Part shown: positions 48,100 to 59,811 of the stretch, one piece after another
Position numbering within the stretch: position 1 is the stretch's first letter
Layout of the letters: each line of letters opens with the position of its first letter
Origin: Porites lobata
Lineage: Eukaryota > Cnidaria > Anthozoa > Scleractinia > Poritidae
Direction: 5' to 3'
NCBI GenBank assembly: GCA_942486035.1
Contig: CALNXK010000079.1
Location: forward strand, 706,001 to 770,000
Length of the DNA: 64,000 nt
Notes under the pieces: model-generated
The model's database searches: none
Told to the model about the DNA's origin: nothing
Seen by the model: the letters and a program-made list of their open reading frames with translations, nothing else
Translations under genes and position numbers: made by a program

Positions 48100-49450
48100 A
48101 AGTGAGAAAAATTTGATTTGGGAGCTTAATATCATTCATAATTCTTTCCAATTCACGCTTTGTTGCTACATTGCACCTGTCCTCTAAAGTTGGAAGGGAT
48201 GTTCTTTTTATCCCGATGATATCTACTGTAGGCGCCTTTTTTGCATAGACTGCAACTCTTCTGCAAGGTACTCTTCTGCAAACCGCCCCACACTGGGGAG
48301 GCATATTCGAGAAGTTGGCGTATTTTTGTACAATATATAGTGATGCCGATCTCTGTAGGTAGGTTTGCTTTCCTACATTCCCTCATAAAATACAGTCTCT
48401 TGCTGGCTTTCTTTACTGTCTGTTCAACATGGTAATGCCAACATAGGTTGTCTTGTTGCCATAGCCCCGGTAGCTTAAACTTGGATACCCTCTCCAACCA
48501 TTAGTCATTCATTCGTATAAGATCCGGCTCAATGGAATTTTCGCAGAACGAGATCCATATATCCTTGGTTTTCTTTGAGTTCAATAGCATGTTATTCGTA
48601 GTTGCCCACAATCCTCCCCATAATCGAACCACATTCCTTACCTGCGGTTAGCCGATTAAAATTCAGCTCCCATTTTTTGAAAGGTGTTCGCGCAACGTTT
48701 GCGGGTACGGTGACTGCTCCAATCACAGCTTTACTTTTATCGTTGCCCCATGTATAAATGACAGAACAAGCAAGATCAAAATCAAAATCCCGTATGTTAC
48801 TCGTATGTACCTGTATGTATCCGTGTGTTACTCGTATACGGTTAACCATATGTACCCTCGTGGTGTTTTAATCATGATTAAGTGCCACGTGCCATTCCAT
48901 CTCAGGAAGTGAGAGGATAGGAAGAAAAGTACCATGCACAATCCGCTTTGTGATGTACAGATCTAGCGGGTCGCGTGGTAAAAAAAAGAAGCAGAGGAAG
49001 CAGAAAAGAAATACCGGGAAAGTTCTCATAAAACTGGACATAGAAATAAAGCGGGTCACCTTTGCCTTTACAATCTTCTTTGCAAAGCCATTTTGAAAAG
49101 ACTGTAATTGTTTCATCTGTGTTGTAAGACGTGGGTGATCTCCCCAGACAACATCTGCATAATCCAGGTGTGGTAGACAAGGCCATCTAAGTATGCCATT
49201 AGACTTCTCTTATCCAGCATGTGATAAATCCGGTTGAACACAGAAGGCCGGTGCCCTAGATAGCTTTTGTAAGAGACTATTGATATGCATCTTCCATTTC
49301 CATCTCATCCACTACTACCCCTAGATACTTAACAGATGGAACACGATTTATTTGTCCTTCATCGATAAAAACATGAAAGTCATTAAAGTTGTTCCTCCAA
49401 GTTTTGAGCATGGTCTTGTATTGCTGGCAACTTTGATAAGGGGTGGTGGA
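48100..49450 (-). mobile_element. Non-LTR retrotransposon (LINE) 3' fragments
   Basis: The minus strand holds two decayed reverse-transcriptase C-terminal parts. One (about 49400-48900) reads VPSVKYLGVVVDE, PHLDYADVVWGDH and MKQLQSFQNGFAKKIVKAKV. The other (48497-48153) reads WHYHVEQTVKKASKRLYFMR, TIYCTKIRQLLEYASPVWGG. Stops and shifts break both. They are probably two insertions of related elements. Confidence 0.75.
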
Positions 49451-49556
49451 GGCATCACACGCACAAGATCATAGCAAACAGGCCAGTCGAGCCAAAATAA
49501 GGTACAATGTCTCAACTAGTTTTGCAAGTGGTTGTAACTTTCTTGTATTAGTTTTC

Positions 49557-49676
49557 TTTTCTTTTTTGTGAAAATAAATAGTTAAGTGTTGTAAACAAGA
49601 ATTTATTAGCTTGAGGATCGCGATTGTAACTTGGAGCGAACACTCAACAGATTTCCCACTAAGCTGATTAGCTGCT
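49557..49676. repeat. Dispersed repeat Q, split copy (left part)
   Basis: TAGTTAAGTGTTGTAAACAA, TTGTAACTTGGAGCGAACA and CTGATTAGCTG match 40078-40195. There the sequence continues directly as TAGACATTAGCTTATGAAAC; here that continuation is found only at 52429. About 2.75 kb is inserted between. Confidence 0.75.
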
Positions 49677-49940
49677 TTACAATAACTGAGCCAATCCTCG
49701 CGCGTTGATTGGTCGAGAGCTATGGTCTATGAGAGTAAAGACCATAGAAATCACGTAACATGTCACGCAGAGCCGGTTGTTTTGTTTTTGGTTTTTCGTA
49801 AAAAAATAAATGATATTGTAATAAACAAATCGACCACAATTTTCCATGGTCTACACTCTTATAGACCATAGAAATGGCGTCATAAGATGTTCAAAACTTT
49901 GCAGTGAAACCACTCGCCTGCGGCTCATGGTTCCACTTGA

Positions 49941-51948
49941 CAGGCCCGGCCAGGGGGGATAATGGGATACCAATATACCCGCTATTTTGCCCCCAAGATA
50001 CCAATATACCTCAAAATCGTAAAATGTATGATACTAAATACCTAAAATTATTTTGAAACAGAATACTAAATACCTGAAAATGAACAAGTCAGATCTTAAT
50101 AAAAGAGAAACTCCTGGTTCACTGTCCTCTTCCGCTTCCTTTGCGGTCGGCCAGCGTCCATGGTGATCGAATCCTCGTCACCTTGTCCAGCAGCGCTCTC
50201 TGCAAAAGGTTCTTCATCAGCTTCATTGGGAGAGGTGGTGTCAGTGGATCCATTCACCAAGGCCAGGAGCAGATAATACTCCCCCTCATCTATTTCAACA
50301 GTTTCATTGTCAACAACTGTAATGCTGCTTACAACCCCCTTTATGCCCTCTTTTGGGATGACATGCTCTTCTTCCGAAGCAGCGAATAGGAGAGGATCGA
50401 CAACATCTTGGGTGTAACAGAGAGTTGTTACATGACGAGCACTGTCATAGTCATCAACCTCATCCTGTAATAGTTTTGTAATATACAGTACAGTGGGCTG
50501 TTTGGAGCAGAACGCGGTTTGTATATTCGGGAAACTACAACATACGTAGACTGGGCGATGACAATGTTACGTGCTGTGCTGGCATCTTGGTGTTGAACGG
50601 GGATGTCTTCATTGATAAGCACGTCAAAGTCAACTGAGTGTTGCTCCGGGGGTGCAGACTCGTAGAGGTTCAATGGCAAGGTGCCTAGCTTGTCTTTTGT
50701 TGAAAAGTTCCTTGTGGTATTCTGTCTGACACTCTTACTGTACTGCTGTACCCACTGACGGATCTCATGCCATTGCTTCTTGAATAAGCAACCAGACAAA
50801 GGCTTCGGTAATTTTGCAAGGTCGAAGAAGTTTATATCAAAATCACCTAAAGTAAGCTGAAGGTATTACGAGGCCACTGGATTTGTAAAGTACCTGTAGC
50901 TCGTACCTGTGACACGTTTTAATAATTCGTTAATACATCGGGGAAAGCGCAAGCAAAAGTGGAGCATCATGGGAGTGTCCGTGTTACCCCCTCTCATACT
51001 GGAAAAGAAGTTTTCAACAAAGAGAGTTAAAAGGCTTTCAACGTCTAAGTGTTGAATGAAGTTTGGATTGAGTCCCATCACCTTTGTCCTCAGTCTAGTG
51101 AGGCCTTCCAGTATCATCTTCGCGGAGTTCAGTGTAGTAGGAGATAGTGTTGCGCCTGGTCCTTGGGTCTGGGAAGTTGAGCCCTTGATACCCTGAACTT
51201 TCAACGAGGCTTCTACGTGAAAAGCGTAGTAATGCTGGACGCGGGTAACTGTCTCATCAAGTCTTAACCTTGTGGTTGTCCCAGTCAGATTGAAGGCTGA
51301 CAGAAAGAGCAACAAGTTTTGTAAGTATTTGATTAGGGCTTGAACTGCCGGCCATCCGGAGGATCAGGGTTCTTGTGCTTTACACCGAGCGAAAATCGAG
51401 GTTTCAGCCCCTTTCTCAGCAGCTTTGTTTTTGAAACCTCCATAATCGTTTATGGCAAATCTCTTTCGCAGGTCAACCAACGTTTCCTTCAGCTCAATTT
51501 TCACGAAGGTAGACCACTTATCGCATGGTTTCGCTTCTTCACTTCGATAAATAAAACATGAGACTGGCAAAAAGCGCACACTTGCAGTTGTAGCTTACAG
51601 TTGTAGCCATGATGTTTTGGCAGGCATGCGTAATGGTGCACAATGCACAAAGAGCCCGGTGTGCGCTGGGTACGAGATTGCGATTATGGTGGGGTAGGGG
51701 TGGGGGACAGGTATAGGAAGCCAAACAGTAACAATTTCGAGCATGCGCACTTTTTCTAGTGAGCATTAGAGCGATAATAAAACTGAGAAATGAATAAATT
51801 ATTATACATGCTTTCTGTACCATATACCAAATACCTAGAATTCAGGAAAAACTGAATACTTTATACCCAAATTTTGACCAAAAAATACCATATACCTGAA
51901 TTAAAATGGCCCTGAATACCGTATACCCAAAACCCCTGGCCGGGCCTG
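49941..51948. mobile_element. Unclassified DNA transposon, 2.0 kb, 6-bp TSD
   Basis: The ends CAGGCCCGGCCAGGGG and, inverted, CAGGCCCGGCCAGGGG are flanked by ACTTGA (49935-49940 and 51949-51954). Subterminal ATACCNNNATACC-like motifs occur several times near both ends and, unusually, in the same orientation. The minus strand holds a broken protein (see 50110-51315). I could not assign a superfamily. Confidence 0.85.
50110..51315 (-). pseudogene. Degraded transposon protein of the 49941-51948 element
   Basis: Minus-strand frames run in order. 51315-50866 contains LLTLFVENFFSSMRGGNTDT. 50799-50500 contains LFKKQWHEIRQWVQQYSKSV. After a frameshift near 50540, a third part has LQDEVDDYDSARHVTT, EYYLLLALVNGS and a basic C-terminal PQRKRKRTVNQEFLFY ending near 50110. 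The VENFFS.MR...DTP pattern looks like a transposase C-terminal region. The shift between parts shows decay. The family is not identified. Confidence 0.6.
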
Positions 51949-52029
51949 ACTTGAGTTTTGAACATTTTATGACGTCATTTCTATCGTCTGTAAGAGTGTA
52001 GACCATGGGAAATTGTAGTCGATTTGTTA

Positions 52030-52423
52030 CAGTCAAAACAGGTCAAGCGTACCCCCCAACATTCTATTAATGAATTGATTATTTGAAAAATGAATCCGTT
52101 AGTCGTTCCCGTAACTAATGTCAAATTCAAATCGGAATTACTGCATGCGTAACGAGCAGTGAATAATTTACGAGAACTTGTCTGTATTTGGTCAGATTGA
52201 AAATCTTTGAATGAATTAAAATTCTTAGAAGGCATTTACATCAAATTCAGGGAAACTGGGCTGGTAGAAATTTCATAACTGAATCGCGTGTGAATTCACG
52301 GCTCATTATGCATGCAAGGATGTAGAGATGCATCTGAAATCTACAACTGTCAACGGACTCAACTTTCGAATATTCATTAATGGAATCTGGGGGTGGGGGG
52401 GTACGCTTGACCTGGCTTGACTG
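52030..52423. mobile_element. Tc1/mariner (pogo)-like MITE X
   Basis: CAGTCAAAACAGGTCAAGCG, then TACCCCCC, is mirrored by GGGGGGGTACGCTTGACCTG, then GCTTGACTG. TA flanks both (52028-52029 and 52424-52425). It is 394 bp and non-coding, and sits at the right edge of the split foldback F. Confidence 0.85.
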
Positions 52424-52449
52424 TAAATAGACATTAGCTTATGAAACGA

Positions 52450-52980
52450 GATCTTATGATCTCCGAGATCTGCTTAATTCTTCATATCCTACGAAGGCCG
52501 AATTTATTAATTGCTTTATTATTCATTCAAAATAATTCCCAGTTTAAAAACATAGCTAAAACATGCTTACCTGCATTGATGTTAAGTTCTTCTTCGATAC
52601 TGTTCGTTTAGGTTTGTCCAGCTCCGCAAATGTTCTCCAAATAGCAGATGTCGCCTTCCGAGTTGTCTTCTTGCTGTTTTTGCTATGTTTTTAGCTGTTA
52701 TTTCGCCTTGTTCAAGCTGTAGTTCTTACTCTTGAAATCTTGAAACGAGTGAATTGTCTGCCATTTTTGCTTTCACAACCAAAACGACTTAACCTCGTCC
52801 CCAGGTCTTCTCGGTTAACGGTGTATTAACCTGTCGCGGGCTGCAAAGTTTTGACGTCATTTCCTCGTTAAAGACAAAATTATTCCAACTTTGGTCAGCA
52901 GTAACTGGTTATGGTGAATTATGCGATTGCTTTAGGCCAATCAGAATTGGGGAAATATTTTGAATGAATAATAACATAGC
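52450..52980. repeat. Dispersed repeat G, copy 2 (reverse)
   Basis: This is the inverse of 43545-44100 over most of its length, including CCCCAGGTCTTCTCGGTTAA and CAGTAACTGGTTATGGTGAA. It is bounded by GAATGAATAATA near 52970. Confidence 0.78.
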
Positions 52981-52984
52981 TTTA

Positions 52985-54241
52985 TTATTATATAGCGCAA
53001 AATACATGGGTATATGATCTGATGCGCTTTACATTACAATGCTTTTAATATTACAATTAAATGGATACAAAATTACAGCTCTTCTAAATAGTTAATTAAT
53101 TAATAAATATATATATATATATTTTATATATATATATATATGCATGCAAAAATCTACGTTAAAATTCTGTAGGTTATAAGCTAAAAGCTAATTTAAAATA
53201 ATGAGTTTTTAGCCGTGCCATAAACGTTTTGAGATTGCCCAAAGCTCTCAACTCGTCTGGAAGGGCGTTCCACGGGGTCGGCGCGGCTGCAAAGAACGCC
53301 CTGTCTCCTGTTACGTTCTTGGTCTTTTAGGCAGATCGAGCAGTAAGTGTTTTGTATTTGATCGCAGGTTATAATTTGACTGTGGCTTAAGTCTAATTAA
53401 TTGATGAATATAGCGGGAGCACTACAATGTAGAGCTTTGAATGTGTATACAACCAATTTAAACATTATACGGTTTTGAACTGGTAGCCAATGCAAGTCTT
53501 TCATAAGAGGAGAAATGTGATCACAACGCGTGGTATTGGAGATGAGCCTTGCGGCAGCGTTTTGAAACCGTTGCAACTTAATAATATAACTGGCTGGTAA
53601 GCAGTACAGCAGACTCTTAGAGTAGTCTAGGCGTCCAATTACTAGTGCTAAGATTAGTGTTTGTGCACTCTTGTACGAAAGGTACTTTCTAATGCGTCTA
53701 AATTTGTATAGTGAACAAAAGAATAGACTACGTGCTTTTGTAATGTGGACGTTAAAATTCAGCTGCGAGTCAAACCAAACTCCGAGATTTCGCGCCTTGT
53801 TTACAATAGCAACAAGTATCACCAACACTCAGACTATCTAGGTTGACTTTGCGAAGTTGTTGGCGGGTTCCGATTAACATGACCTCAGTCTTGTTCTCAT
53901 TAAGGGTCAGTTTGTCAGCTTGCATCTACGCCCTTATGGCGGGAATACACTGTTCCATAATATGTACTGCCTCTGCTTCATTAAGGGAGTTGTCTGGGTT
54001 GAAGGAAAGATAAAGCTGAGTATCGTCAGCCAATGCGAGTGTGTTGGGTAGGTACAGCTTGATGACCTCGAACAGCTTGCTGGCATAGGCACAGAAGAGA
54101 AGGTACCCTAGACACGAACCCTGAGGAACACCAAATGGCAACGGATAACAATTTGATCTATCTCCATTTACCGACACGCGCTGGCTACGTCTAGATAGAT
54201 ACGATAAGAAGCATGCGAGAGCAGCGTCCGTGATGCCAAAT
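52985..54241 (-). mobile_element. CR1/L2-like LINE, 5'-truncated
   Basis: Minus-strand frames show FGITDAALACFLSYLSRRSQ, FGVPQGSCLGYLLF, LADDTQLYLSF (RT catalytic DD), TLNENKTEVMLIGTRQQL and LGVWFDSQLNFNVHI, then KLQRFQNAAARLI, HWLPVQNRIMFKLVVYTFKA. These are RT palm and thumb motifs of CR1/L2-type elements. Shifts break the frame. The 3' end near 52985 is AT-rich with TATAGCGC. Confidence 0.85.
53105..53146. repeat. (TA)n microsatellite in LINE 3' region
   Basis: Two runs of alternating TA are split by a short TTTTA interruption. Confidence 0.9.
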
Positions 54242-54444
54242 AAATTAAAGAGATGATGATGGTGATGCCAAATTAATTAAAGAGTATTATAAAATAAACA
54301 GTGCGAGAATAGAACTGTAGTGTGATTGCGTTTCTTGTGTGGGCACCGGCATGAGAATATGAGCTCTGTGAAATCCATGTTTCTGCCCCACACTGTACTT
54401 TGACAAGAATGGTTTAAAGGTGAAATAAAACTTTTACGCATTAT

Positions 54445-55579
54445 TCACGTTCGAACAGGATCATATTGCAAATCCTTTGCCACTTGCCATCCAATTTCGT
54501 TTTCAATTTTGTCAAGCTTGTCAATCCCACTTTCCCGTAGTTTCACCATACGTTTTCTCCTTAGGTATGCAAGGAAATCATTCTCCGTTCTGACAAAGTT
54601 TTCACAGAGGCGCTTTGAATTTTCATCAAGATCATTTCTAACTGAATAGCCCTTTACAAATTTGTTATGATAAGCTCTTTGGATGCGAGTTCCATCGATC
54701 AAGCATAATTGCCGTATTTCCTGTTTTCTCCGACGAAACGTACTCAGTTCCTCATAAAAGCTTGGTCCTTCTTTCTTTACTCTTCTCCAAAACGTCGCGT
54801 TAAAATAATCAAATAACAAAACGTCTGCTTTATTCCATCGCCTTATATTCTCTTTAACTCTTGCGCTTAAAAGAGTAGCTTTTTCCTTGTCTTGTCGCTC
54901 ATTGAGCTTTACGTACAAAATGTCCTCTATCTTCCAACATAGCAATCTCTTCATTAACAGCAGCGACTCATCAAAGTAGTCCATAATCATGACAAGATCA
55001 AATTCATTGTCTAGGAACTGAATGTACTCTTTAACAGCTGTGAGATTTTGGAAATACTCAAACCTCAAACCCAAATCAAACATCATGGGATTTCGTGCCA
55101 AATACATCATGATATCCTTACGAGAATGGCTATAAGATTGTATTGGTTTATCTAGAAATTTTTCCAGGGAATCGAGCGTAACTCCCAAACCAAACGATTT
55201 TCCTAGTTGAGCAAAGTTGAAAGCAGACTCGTAGTTGTCTACAGGGTTTCTGAGAATTGTAACGTACTTGCTAGTTTTTCGTGGAAAAAGCCAGTTCATT
55301 GGTTCCTTGTTAAATCTTGCATGACTGCAGAGTATATCAGGAGCTTTGCCAAACATACGGAGCGGGTGGAAAATGTGAAATTTCTCAGGCCAGCCAAGAA
55401 TGGTGTCATCCCCCAGAGCAAATGTAAGATTCCTGGCGTCTCCATAACGAAAGAAGATGTTAGCCATGGTGCTTGATCCAGTTTTGTGCGTTTTAAGAAA
55501 CAGAATCCTTTTTTGTGGGAAACATTCAGCTTCAATTACAGCCACCGACGAAAGATTAGTTGTGTTGACGTATTTGCTC
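54445..55579 (-). CDS. Galactose-3-O-sulfotransferase-like, copy B (main exon)
   Basis: Paralogue of the 41538-42708 gene with the same acceptor context (TCTCTTACCAG before 55579) and a main exon of about 377 residues. The PAPS loop (FLKTHKTGSSTM) and 3'-phosphate site (TILRNPVDNYESAF) are intact, as are CSHARFN and FDLVMIMDYFDESLLLMKRL. A small deletion near the end turns the region that reads RARRIMRKRFTPP in copy A into an earlier stop (ends YDPVRT). The final basic tail is therefore lost. The first exon with the membrane anchor was not found. It is probably functional; expression is unknown. Confidence 0.88.
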
Positions 55580-56297
55580 CTGGTAAGAGAAAGAAAGAAA
55601 CAAAATTTACTGGACCACGGGTAGACCGCAAAACAGTTGTTGTTTTTTTTTTCTCAAAATCGGTTGAGACCTCTTGAATACGCAAAAATACGGATGTTCT
55701 GCAGTCTAGACCATGCGTTGGTCTGACTGCGTAGGTAGTGTCCAAATACACCGAAATATCGGTCGAGCTATCGGTGGACACTCCAGCGTGGTTCCCTATC
55801 AGGACTATCAGGGACACCCAAGACCTTTTATTGGTCAAAAATCTGTTCTATAAGGAGCAAATATTACCTAAGAATTTCTAAAGCTCGAGAAAATATAAAT
55901 AAAAAAACTGTCTGAATAATCCCTCCATTCGTCTAAGATATTCGCAGTTTTTCTTCTTCTTTTGGAGGTTTTGTTTTTAAATTTCAGTGCCAAGATATTG
56001 CGATTATTGTTGTAAAAGGTCTCCTCGAAAAATTTAGGTCTAGAGGCAAAACGTCCCTAGTATTTCCTGATGGAAGATAAGGCTAGTCCCCCGGTATTCC
56101 TAGAACTTTCAACCGGACCAATCATGGAAGCCTGAACAGTTCCGGATGAGAAAAAAGAGGGAACTTGGAAGTTTCGAGACGATCAAAATTCTTATAAGAC
56201 ATCCGATCAGATAAATACATTTGATCGTAGCTTCAAATTTACCAAACAGGCTTGTAAAGCAAAGGTAAAACCATTTGTGACTCTCGGAAACACTTCT

Positions 56298-57188
56298 AGC
56301 CTGACTTTCATCCGATTACTTCGAGTCGTTATTACTCCCTCAGTAACGTCTGAATCGACCGGCCGTTAATGCCGTCCAGTGACGTCACTACTCCTTGACC
56401 TTTGCTTAAATTCACGCAAAAAGTAAAACACGAGTTTCAAGTCGCAAACCGAGAAATATCGTTTGGAAATGTCTGCATGATACGGAATTGCTTTATTTTT
56501 TTCGATCGTAATTCATGTTTAACGTTCAAACTATCAAATGCATGCAGTACAACTCTGAACCGGTCAGAGTACTGAATTCTATAATCAAAGTCGGTGGCAA
56601 TCACGCAATGAAATAAATACACACAGAGGAAACACTTAGTTCAAAAACACAGTGATTTGCTTTAATTGAAAAGAAGCTATTTGGTCCTTAACGAAAAAAA
56701 AAAACCAAGGAAACAAGAAAAAAAAGCTAACAGAATCATTACACTTGACGGTGAAAATAGCAAGAAGGTCGAATTATCACATTGATCTCAGAAAACTTCG
56801 CGTAAACAAAATCACCGGCCGCCGAAACCACAAAGCGGCTCAAAATGAAAAACCTACCGACTCTCCGTAATGACTCTTCCCTCGCAGTTCAATTTAGCAT
56901 TTCAGTTTCGAAGACAAGGGCAATTTTGCTGTTTAAGATAAAGATTAAGCTTATCGAAATGTTTGAACTACACGAAAGAAATGCCAGGGATGCGATCAAG
57001 CGACAATCCCGCTAAAATTTTTCATGATTATACATAATTATACGAATGTTTAGACAATCAACCAATCAAAATCACTACCCGGTTTTCGGGTAGTGAGTGA
57101 CGTCACTGGTCGGCATTAACGGCCGGTCGATTCAGACGTTGTTGAGAGGCGAAATCGACTTGAAGCAATCGGATGAATTTCACTCGGG
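56298..57188. mobile_element. Mutator-like long-TIR element with 9-bp TSD
   Basis: Inverted repeats of about 95 bp (TTCATCCGATTACTTCGAGT, CGTCTGAATCGACCGGCCGT, TAATGCC, GTGACGTCACT) lie at both ends. AACACTTCT flanks both (56289-56297 and 57189-57197). The paralogous block A has a single related site (AAACTTCCTTCT, near 44725). The 890-bp body holds no intact transposase. A 9-bp duplication with long TIRs fits Mutator. Confidence 0.85.
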
Positions 57189-57639
57189 AACACTTCTGAC
57201 GTATCGGGAAATATTCGGTCATTCGGTTCCTCTTGCCTGTTTGGCCGAGTATCCACCGATGACACCGATATTCCCCGAATGTCACTGCCAGTGATCTCTA
57301 CAGAACACAAATCACTAGAAATGCCTAGATCACTATATTATTTTTTGCAGAAATCGGCGCAGACAGAAGACGGAAACAAAATATTCCAGTCATTACACAG
57401 AGTTCTCTTCGCCTCTCATACAAAAACAGGACATGAAAGCCTTCGGGGTCGTCAGCTGGTCGATCTATATTGGGAATTCCGCTGAAGTTGGGTTTGATTT
57501 AGTCCCTTGATTTTGGGTTCAGTGTCCCTAAAACACGTCCCCAAAATGTTCTCAAAAGGGATTATTGACGCTAGTATTTCACTACGAAAACTTGACCTAC
57601 CGTTATGTTTACAGATGGGACCCGTTAGATTTATTTTTT

Positions 57640-59800
57640 GAAACTTCTGCAATGTGCGCTCTCACTGAAAATGGTGAGTAACATATATAGGGATTTTATA
57701 AGAAGTGTTCTTTTTACCGACTCGAGTGGGACATCTCCTATTATTCATGCAACGGATTATCTAATCCAAAGGAATTATTCATTCCTCAGACACTCTGCCA
57801 CATATTATATTAACATATAGATTTAGCCAGGGCTAAAAGCGAAGCTTATAGTTTGCTCAAACAAAATATAAAATCGTGTAGTGCTAAGCGGCGAAGGCAA
57901 CGCCAGAGAACGGTGAAAAACAACAATAGGTCTAATTAGCAAAAAAGCAACTTTGCACATGCAGCACACTTTTTTTGTACATTTCTTTGCCGTTGTTTTG
58001 TACGACTACAACGTGAAACTTCCAGGAACGTCTTAGTTACACGTTTTATGGAGGAAATGTCACACAAAACAGCACGTTCTCTTGTTCACTTTTTTTTCAC
58101 TGTCGCTCATTTTCACCTTGCATTGGTGGCCGCTTACATTTCTCATTTTGTTACCAACACTACAAAATTTTCATGTTGTTCGTCCAACAAAAAATGTCTC
58201 CTTTGTTTTTTTCTCTCTCTCTAGATCTCTGTCGCCCTTTTTCTCTTTGAGCTTCGCTGGCCCACCGCCTACTTTCTCTTTTACTCGGTCTTTCTTTTGC
58301 TCTATATTCCAAATTTGTGGACATGACAATTAATCTAAGCTTAATACTTTAGAAAACACGGATACAGAGACAATTTCCGCTTTCCGTTTTCGTCTTCATT
58401 GACTTTCTGGTTGTCTCTGCTTCACAAGACGCGAGTAGCTATCCGACTTCCCGTCAAAATAACCTCGAGTTGCATTTGTATTGCCATACCTGATGACTGA
58501 GCTTTTTTACATTGGTATGCCTCTAGTGCGGATGGGCGGTCGGGCGGTCGGTCGGTCGGTGAACGGTCACGTGATTACTAAATTTTCTCGGATGGGTAGT
58601 TTACCACATTTTCTTACCGATGGTGCTCCGCTGCGCGCGCTTTGCGCGCGAGATCTCCGGTATTAAGAGCCAGTTTCTGTAAATATCGAAAATCCTTCAA
58701 CAGTTTCGAAATTTTCAATTTTTTCATATTTTGTCCATTAAAGCCTTTAGTAATTTATTTTCGAAATACAATTAAAAGATCCTAAAGCGCTCGATTTTTT
58801 TCAAAATCGAGGAAAGTCGAAAATCGGCCATTTTGGCCTCCCACCGCGGATGAAAATTGACAAAAATGATGCTTTTGCTGTTCCCTCGTGCTGGTAAACA
58901 CGATAACATCAAGCAATGTACTTTTGATATATCATAGAACTTTTCTTGCTCTTTCAAAAAGCTGACAAACTAGTCCAGTTTTTTTCTGGCCGTTTTAGTT
59001 ACCCCACTTGAGGCGAGTGAGCGACTAGGCTAATTTTCGTTAACTTTAGACTACGCCTAGTCCCCATTTTTCCTCAGGGATATTAGAGCGAGCGAAACGC
59101 GAGGGTGCGTGAAAATCAACCCACGCGAGAAAGGCGAAGCGCGGCGCTGAGAGAGAAAAATTCAAATTATCAATTTTGTCTGTTTCATTCACCTACCAAC
59201 GTTATGCTGGCGGAGGAGGCAGGACATGGGGTGGGGATTTGATTGTCTTTGTTGGCCCTGGGGTAGGGCATTTGACTGATCTTGTTCTCCTAGGGGAGGG
59301 GATATTTGAATCTTCCTTCGCCCGACGTGAAGATATTTGACTGCCGACTCGGACGAAAAAGACTGAGACCGAACATATGTTTCCCACTTCAACGCTTCAC
59401 GCATGCGCCGTACGATCTGGAAAAACCAACGAGAACAAGCGAAAGCTGAGTGGATTTTACTGTTTTGTCTTCAAATTTCGTTTGTTTTAGCGTGTTTTTG
59501 ATCAATTGAACCTCTTAAGATACTGTGGTATCAAAGTAAAAGGAAGTGAAGAGAAACCAAGTCGATTTTTGCAAGTACAATTGATCAGTGTATGGCTCAT
59601 TCGCTACAATCAGTGTAAGCTTATAAAATTGACTTTCTTTGTACCCTTTACTAAGAACGGTGCATTCAAACTTCCAAAATGTGGACTTTCTCCTCAACGT
59701 TTCTGGAGGTTTTTTAAAGGAGCCAAGATGGACGTTTAATTTTGAGCTCCCGCTTCTTACCTTAATGAGTCGTTTTTCTACTGTCCTTTTGTTAATAATT
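57640..59800. other. Repeat-rich intergenic, no gene recognised
   Basis: A (GGTC)n run lies near 58536-58565. The stretch 58480-58670 (GTCACGTGATTACTAAATTT and GCGCGCGCTTTGCGCGCGAG) looks like a dispersed repeat. GGGGAGGGGATATTTGAATC-like units at 59220-59340 also look repeat-derived. No splice-linked exons were found. Confidence 0.4.
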
Positions 59801-59811
59801 TTCACTGAAAT

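Larger units (their letters stand above)
49680..52026. mobile_element. Foldback element F, copy 2, split by a nested transposon
   Basis: The left arm (49680-49890) matches 1925-2110, and its ATAGAAATGGCGTCATAAGA part recurs inverted at 51960-51980 (TTATGACGTCATTTCTATCG), followed by GTGTAGACCATGGGAAATTG. The two arms were one foldback unit before the 49941-51948 insertion. Confidence 0.7.
54277..57630. repeat. Segmental duplication, block B
   Basis: Partner of 40872-45160. It keeps the sulfotransferase exon and flanks but lacks the SINE, GGAATCC repeats and pogo-like element of block A. It carries a private Mutator-like element (56298-57188). The right end matches as CACTAGAAATGCCTAGATCA and CTTGACCTACCGTTATG. 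Confidence 0.88.
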
